This document shows positions 5,820 to 8,783 of a stretch of 8,783 nt of DNA, piece by piece. The position numbers were made by a program, and so were the translations under genes. Source of the stretch: Phycisphaeraceae bacterium (GTDB lineage: Bacteria > Planctomycetota > Phycisphaerae > Phycisphaerales > UBA1924); contig WUAJ01000090.1 of the NCBI GenBank assembly GCA_009827215.1, forward strand, positions 1-8,783. Direction: 5' to 3'. Under the pieces are notes generated by a model. That model saw only the letters and a program-made list of their open reading frames with translations, was not told the origin of the DNA and ran no database searches. Numbering within the stretch: the stretch's first letter is position 1; the number at the start of each line of letters is the position of its first letter.

Positions 5820-6797
5820 ATGCAAGAATCCACGCGTCAAACAGCCCAAATCTCCCCTGCTGAGTCACTCAACCAGTTGAGTGATCCCATCCGGCTTCGG
5901 ATGATGCGTGTGCTCTGTCAGCACGAGCTTGCCGTTGGTGAGTTGATCCGCGTGATTCAGATCCCGCAATCCTCTGGCTCACGACATCTCAAGGTACTCA
6001 GTGAAGGGGGCTGGGTCGTGCGCCGATCTGTCGGACCGGCGACATACTACAGAGTCGTACTCGACGAGCTCCCTATGGCGATGCGTGGTGTTTGGATAGC
6101 GGTTCGTGATGAGCTTGAGAGCGACCCAGAAGCTTCAGGTGATGACCTGCGAGTCAAAGCTGTGCTCAGCGAGCGGGCTGCGGATTCGAGTTCTTTCTTC
6201 GGACGCATGGCGGGACAGTGGGACGAGGTTCGAGGCGAACTCTTTGGTCAGCACTTCACGGATCAAGCACTGCTTGGATTGCTCAATCCGACTTGGCGTG
6301 TCGCTGATCTTGGATGCGGCACAGGGAACTGTACCGAGCTGCTTTCGGGTTGGGTCGAGCAGATCATCGCGATCGATCAATCTGAGGAAATGCTCCAGGG
6401 TGCGCAAGCGCGACTTGAGAATGCAGGCATCCGCACCGAACACATTTCGTTCATCCAAGGAGAACTCGACGAGTTACCACTGGACGAAGAGAGTGTTGAT
6501 GCGGCGGTCTGTATGCTTGTGGCTCACCACCTCTCCGATCCGGTCATCGCGATGCGTGAGATGCGTCGCATTGTGACCAGTGAACGCGGCGGAGGGGTTG
6601 TCCTCATTGTTGATATGTGTGCCCATACCAACGAAGACTACCGACGCGCAATGGGGCATGTCCATCTCGGTTTCAACGATGAGCAGATCACAGAACTGCT
6701 CAAACAAGCTGGTTTCGAGCGTGTGCTTGTGAATCCGCTTCGTCCCGATGTCAACAGTTCCGGCCCCCCACTCTTCGCTGCGGTGGCCTGGATTTAA
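5820..6797 (+). CDS. ArsR-family regulator fused to a SAM-methyltransferase-like domain (SahR-like)
   Basis: The protein has 325 residues. Residues about 15-80 form an ArsR-type winged helix: LSDPIRLRMMRVL, recognition region PQSSGSRHLKVL and wing GPATYYRV. Residues about 125-325 form a class I methyltransferase fold with the SAM-binding motif ADLGCGTGN (162-170), the acidic end of strand 2 in AIDQSEEML (184-192), and HVHLGFNDEQI (280-290), typical of these fusions. No metal-binding cysteine pair like that of ArsR or SmtB is seen in the recognition helix. This is the architecture of SahR, the proteobacterial repressor that senses S-adenosylhomocysteine and controls methionine-cycle genes. The next genes, ahcY and metF, are exactly those targets, which supports that role here. 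The fold may act only as a SAH sensor, though enzymatic activity cannot be excluded. ATG 5820 has only a weak Shine-Dalgarno sequence but begins directly before the helical domain. Confidence 0.85.
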   Translation: MQESTRQTAQISPAESLNQLSDPIRLRMMRVLCQHELAVGELIRVIQIPQSSGSRHLKVLSEGGWVVRRSVGPATYYRVVLDELPMAMRGVWIAVRDELESDPEASGDDLRVKAVLSERAADSSSFFGRMAGQWDEVRGELFGQHFTDQALLGLLNPTWRVADLGCGTGNCTELLSGWVEQIIAIDQSEEMLQGAQARLENAGIRTEHISFIQGELDELPLDEESVDAAVCMLVAHHLSDPVIAMREMRRIVTSERGGGVVLIVDMCAHTNEDYRRAMGHVHLGFNDEQITELLKQAGFERVLVNPLRPDVNSSGPPLFAAVAWI

Positions 6798-6809
6798 CAG
6801 AGATTACTT

Positions 6810-6826
6810 CGATCCGTCTTGGATCG
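6810..6826. repeat. Inverted repeat between the regulator and ahcY
   Basis: Arms CGATCC (6810-6815) and GGATCG (6821-6826) flank five bases, GTCTT. There is no T-tract after it, so a terminator is unlikely. The ATCCG...GGAT bases partly echo the 16-bp palindrome at 5795-5810 but with shorter spacing, so this could be a second, degenerate regulator site or a small mRNA hairpin in the ahcY leader. Confidence 0.3.
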
Positions 6827-6868
6827 CTGAACAAGTACAACAGCACCACACAATACGGAAGGTGCACG

Positions 6869-6874
6869 AAAGGA
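6869..6874 (+). promoter_or_regulatory. Shine-Dalgarno sequence of ahcY
   Basis: AAAGGA lies 7 bases before ATG 6882. It would be almost in contact with the alternative in-frame TTG at 6876, so it favours the ATG as the start. Confidence 0.7.
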
Positions 6875-6881
6875 TTTGATA

Positions 6882-8378
6882 ATGACCGCAACAGCGACTG
6901 AATCGACACTGACGATTGATGAGATCAACGGACTCCAGTTCAAGGTCCGTGATCTGAACGAAGCCGAGCACGGACGCAAGGAACTCCGCCTTGCTGAGCA
7001 CGAGATGCCTGGACTTATGGCACTCCGCGAGCAATACGGCAGCAAGAAACCACTCAAGGGACTCAAGCTTATGGGCTCGCTGCACATGACTGTGCAGACC
7101 GCGGTGCTCATCGAAACGCTGACCGAGCTTGGCGCCGATGTCCGCTGGTGCTCGTGCAATATCTTCTCAACCCAAGACTTTGCCGCAGCAGCGGTCGTGG
7201 TCGGTCGTCCAGAGAACGGCGGTACCCCTGAGAACCCAAAGGGCACTCCGGTCTTCGCATGGAAGGGCGAGACCCTCGAAGAGTACTGGTGGTGCACCAA
7301 GCAGGCGCTCACTTGGCCCGACGGCTCAGGTCCTGACCAGATCGTTGATGACGGCGGCGACGCCTCACTCTTCATGATCAATGGTCTGGACTACGAAACC
7401 ACTGGTGTTGTCCCAGAGTTCGATGCAGAGAACGATCCAGAAGAATGGAAGCATGTCCTCGCGACCATCCGCTCCACCATAGATAGCAATCCGGGTTGGT
7501 TCACCAAGAACACCCCTGAGATCCGCGGCATCTCGGAAGAGACCACCACTGGTGTGCATCGCCTCTACCAACTTGCCAACGCGGGCAAGCTCCCGTTCCC
7601 AGCGATCAACGTCAACGACTCGGTTACCAAGAGCAAGTTTGACAATGTGTATGGCTGCCGTCACTCGCTGATTGACGGACTCAACCGTGCATCGGACGTC
7701 ATGCTCTCGGGCAAGGTTGCGGTCGTTTGTGGCTACGGCGATGTCGGCAAGGGTTGCGTCCAGTCGCTCAAGGGGCAGGGCTGCCGTGTTGTGGTCACCG
7801 AGATCGATCCGATCTGTGCGCTGCAAGCAGCGATGGAAGGACACGAGGTCAAGACGCTCGAGGACTTCATCGATACTGCTGATATCTTCATCACCACGAC
7901 CGGCAACAAGGACATCATCACGCTCGATCACATGAAGCGGATGAAGAACAAGGCGATCGTCGGAAACATCGGCCACTTTGATAACGAGATCCAGATGGAG
8001 AAGCTCCAGAAGGATCCGGATGTTGAGCGGATCAACATCAAGCCTCAGTTCGACGAGTTCCTGTTCAAGTCGCAGAACAAGAGCATCCTCGTCCTAGCGG
8101 AAGGGCGACTGCTCAACCTCGGCTGCGCAACTGGTCACCCAAGCTTCGTGATGAGTGCGAGCTTCACCAACCAGGTCATCGCTCAGATCGAGCTTGCTGA
8201 GAACCTTGAGAACTATGAGAACAAGGTCTATGTGCTTCCGAAGCACCTCGATGAGCAGGTCGCTCGTCTGCACCTCGACAAGCTCGGTGCGAAGCTGACC
8301 AAGCTCTCGCAGGATCAGTCTGAATATCTCGATATCCCGGTCGATGGACCGTACAAACCTGACCACTACCGTTATTGA
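6882..8378 (+). CDS. ahcY: S-adenosylhomocysteine hydrolase (adenosylhomocysteinase)
   Basis: This 498-residue cytoplasmic enzyme reversibly splits S-adenosylhomocysteine into adenosine and homocysteine, using a tightly bound NAD. Similarity to human AHCY is visible along the whole length. SLHMTVQTAVLIETL (66-80) holds the substrate His68, followed by DDGGD (156-160), GISEETTTGVH (216-226) and NDSVTKSKFDN (245-255), with the catalytic Lys250 and Asp254. The NAD loop is CGYGDVGKG (283-291), and GNIGHFDNEI (361-370) and the C-terminal signature KPDHYRY follow. A segment of about 40 residues around 110-150, absent from human AHCY, marks the longer form found in many bacteria, plants and Plasmodium. 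ATG 6882 is preferred over TTG 6876. The gene follows the SahR-like regulator by 84 bases and precedes metF by 40 bases on the same strand. It is probably repressed by that regulator and released when SAH builds up. Confidence 0.97.
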   Translation: MTATATESTLTIDEINGLQFKVRDLNEAEHGRKELRLAEHEMPGLMALREQYGSKKPLKGLKLMGSLHMTVQTAVLIETLTELGADVRWCSCNIFSTQDFAAAAVVVGRPENGGTPENPKGTPVFAWKGETLEEYWWCTKQALTWPDGSGPDQIVDDGGDASLFMINGLDYETTGVVPEFDAENDPEEWKHVLATIRSTIDSNPGWFTKNTPEIRGISEETTTGVHRLYQLANAGKLPFPAINVNDSVTKSKFDNVYGCRHSLIDGLNRASDVMLSGKVAVVCGYGDVGKGCVQSLKGQGCRVVVTEIDPICALQAAMEGHEVKTLEDFIDTADIFITTTGNKDIITLDHMKRMKNKAIVGNIGHFDNEIQMEKLQKDPDVERINIKPQFDEFLFKSQNKSILVLAEGRLLNLGCATGHPSFVMSASFTNQVIAQIELAENLENYENKVYVLPKHLDEQVARLHLDKLGAKLTKLSQDQSEYLDIPVDGPYKPDHYRY

Positions 8379-8422
8379 TGAGGTCCAGGCGCCTGCTCGA
8401 AAGAGTGGGCGGCTGTTTATGA
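8378..8422 (+). CDS. Possible 14-codon bridging mini-ORF between ahcY and metF
   Basis: An ATG at 8378 shares its A with the ahcY stop (TGATG). The frame encodes MRSRRLLERVGGCL and ends at a TGA that overlaps the metF ATG (ATGA, 8419-8422). It would let ribosomes finishing ahcY restart, translate 14 codons and restart again at metF, which has no clear Shine-Dalgarno sequence of its own. The peptide itself has no recognisable feature beyond its basic N-terminus. It may be chance; I include it because both junctions overlap. Confidence 0.2.
   Translation: MRSRRLLERVGGCL
8386..8395. repeat. 10-bp GC-rich palindrome in the ahcY-metF gap
   Basis: CAGGCGCCTG is self-complementary. It is too compact for a good terminator hairpin and has no T-tract, so it is recorded only as a structural feature of the short gap. 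Confidence 0.2.
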
Positions 8423-8783
8423 TCAGCTCACTGCTCGCGAGCGGAACGACATTCTCGTTTGAGTTCTTTCCGCCGAAGGATGCGGCGGGCGCTGATCGTC
8501 TGTTTGAACATATCCAAAAACTCGAAGGGCTAAATCCCTCGTTCGTCTCGATCACCTACGGCGCTGGAGGTTCCACTCGCAAACTCACTCGCGATGTGGT
8601 GCACCGTGTCAAAGAACGAACGGGGCTTGTCACGATGCCTCACTTGACTTGCGTACAGCACAGTGTCGGTGAAATCGACGAGATCCTTGAGGGGTACGCC
8701 GAACGCGGGATCACGGCCATCCTCGCACTCCGCGGTGATCCTCCGGGAGGCGGCGCATACAACTGGGAAGACGAAGACTTCGG
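8419..8783 (+). CDS. metF: 5,10-methylenetetrahydrofolate reductase (N-terminal part, cut by window edge)
   Basis: The frame from ATG 8419 runs open for 121 codons to the window end. It reads as the start of MetF, the flavoenzyme that reduces 5,10-methylene- to 5-methyl-tetrahydrofolate, the methyl donor for homocysteine remethylation. Signatures are FSFEFFPPK (residues 12-20), whose FEFFPP glutamate matches the catalytic Glu28 of E. coli MetF, then PSFVSITYGAGGS, TGLVTMPHLTC and ITAILALRGDPP with the conserved LRGD aspartate. About 40 percent of a usual 280-310-residue protein is visible. No good Shine-Dalgarno sequence precedes it and no in-frame standard start lies closely upstream, so expression may depend on coupling to ahcY. 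With the regulator and ahcY it forms a methyl-cycle operon. Confidence 0.95.
   Translation, partial: MISSLLASGTTFSFEFFPPKDAAGADRLFEHIQKLEGLNPSFVSITYGAGGSTRKLTRDVVHRVKERTGLVTMPHLTCVQHSVGEIDEILEGYAERGITAILALRGDPPGGGAYNWEDEDF

Noticed and set aside
5820..6797. Metal-sensing ArsR/SmtB regulator of arsenic or zinc resistance
   Set aside because: No cysteine pair is seen in the recognition helix, the protein carries a methyltransferase domain, and the neighbours are methyl-cycle genes rather than metal transporters.
6810..6826. Intrinsic terminator after the regulator gene
   Set aside because: The stem is six base pairs with no following T-tract, and the genes on both sides appear to belong to one operon.
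6876..6881. TTG at 6876 as the ahcY start
   Set aside because: It is only one base from the Shine-Dalgarno sequence; ATG 6882 is properly spaced and is the stronger codon.
6798..6881. SAH riboswitch in front of ahcY
   Set aside because: SAH riboswitches occur upstream of ahcY in some Proteobacteria, but this 84-base gap shows only one small inverted repeat and no pseudoknot-like pairing that I can trace.
7365..7976. 203-codon minus-strand ORF inside ahcY
   Set aside because: It lies fully within a very well conserved gene, has no ribosome site or recognisable motif, and reads as a reverse-strand shadow.
1..8783. Mobile element, prophage, CRISPR array or tRNA
   Set aside because: I saw no transposase or integrase motif, no spaced direct repeats and no cloverleaf or CCA-ending tRNA pattern on either strand.

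Overview
The window comes from a bacterial chromosome, moderately GC-rich, with genes packed on both strands and no rRNA, tRNA, CRISPR or insertion sequence visible. The protein families and style (short secreted proteins, TPR lipoproteins, a stand-alone LigD 3'-phosphoesterase-like protein, weak Shine-Dalgarno use) suggest a planctomycete, perhaps of the Phycisphaerae. That is an inference from family memory, not a search result.

Layout. (1) 1-223, minus: the N-terminal part of a secreted protein of unknown function, cut by the window edge. It is divergent, across about 200 bases, from (2) 425-1444, plus: a secreted TPR plus alpha/beta-hydrolase protein. (3) 5003-1432, minus: a four-gene run consisting of a LigD-type phosphoesterase-like protein, an unknown 146-residue protein, a secreted staphylococcal-nuclease-like protein and a glutamine-dependent asparagine synthetase. 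The second and third genes are joined by a TGATG stop/start overlap. The end of the synthetase gene overlaps the end of the hydrolase gene tail-to-tail by 13 bases. (4) 5040-5723, plus: a TPR lipoprotein, divergent from the phosphoesterase-like gene. (5) 5820-8783, plus: a methyl-cycle cluster made of an ArsR-family regulator fused to a SAM-methyltransferase-like domain, ahcY (S-adenosylhomocysteine hydrolase) and metF (5,10-methylenetetrahydrofolate reductase, cut by the window edge).

The most interesting part is the last cluster. AhcY removes the by-product S-adenosylhomocysteine (SAH), giving homocysteine, and MetF makes the methyl-tetrahydrofolate used to remethylate homocysteine to methionine. 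The regulator in front has the architecture of SahR, the SAH-responsive ArsR-family repressor described in Proteobacteria. A perfect 16-bp palindrome (5795-5810) lies just downstream of a plausible promoter and 9 bases before the regulator's start codon, as an autoregulatory operator would. I propose a SahR-like SAH-sensing circuit controlling itself, ahcY and metF, probably outside the Proteobacteria. A 14-codon mini-ORF links the ahcY stop to the metF start by overlaps at both ends.

The minus-strand run is the second point of interest. It pairs a LigD-PE-like protein that keeps nearly all known active-site residues with a nuclease-fold protein that has lost a key arginine, and an unrecognised small protein lies between them.
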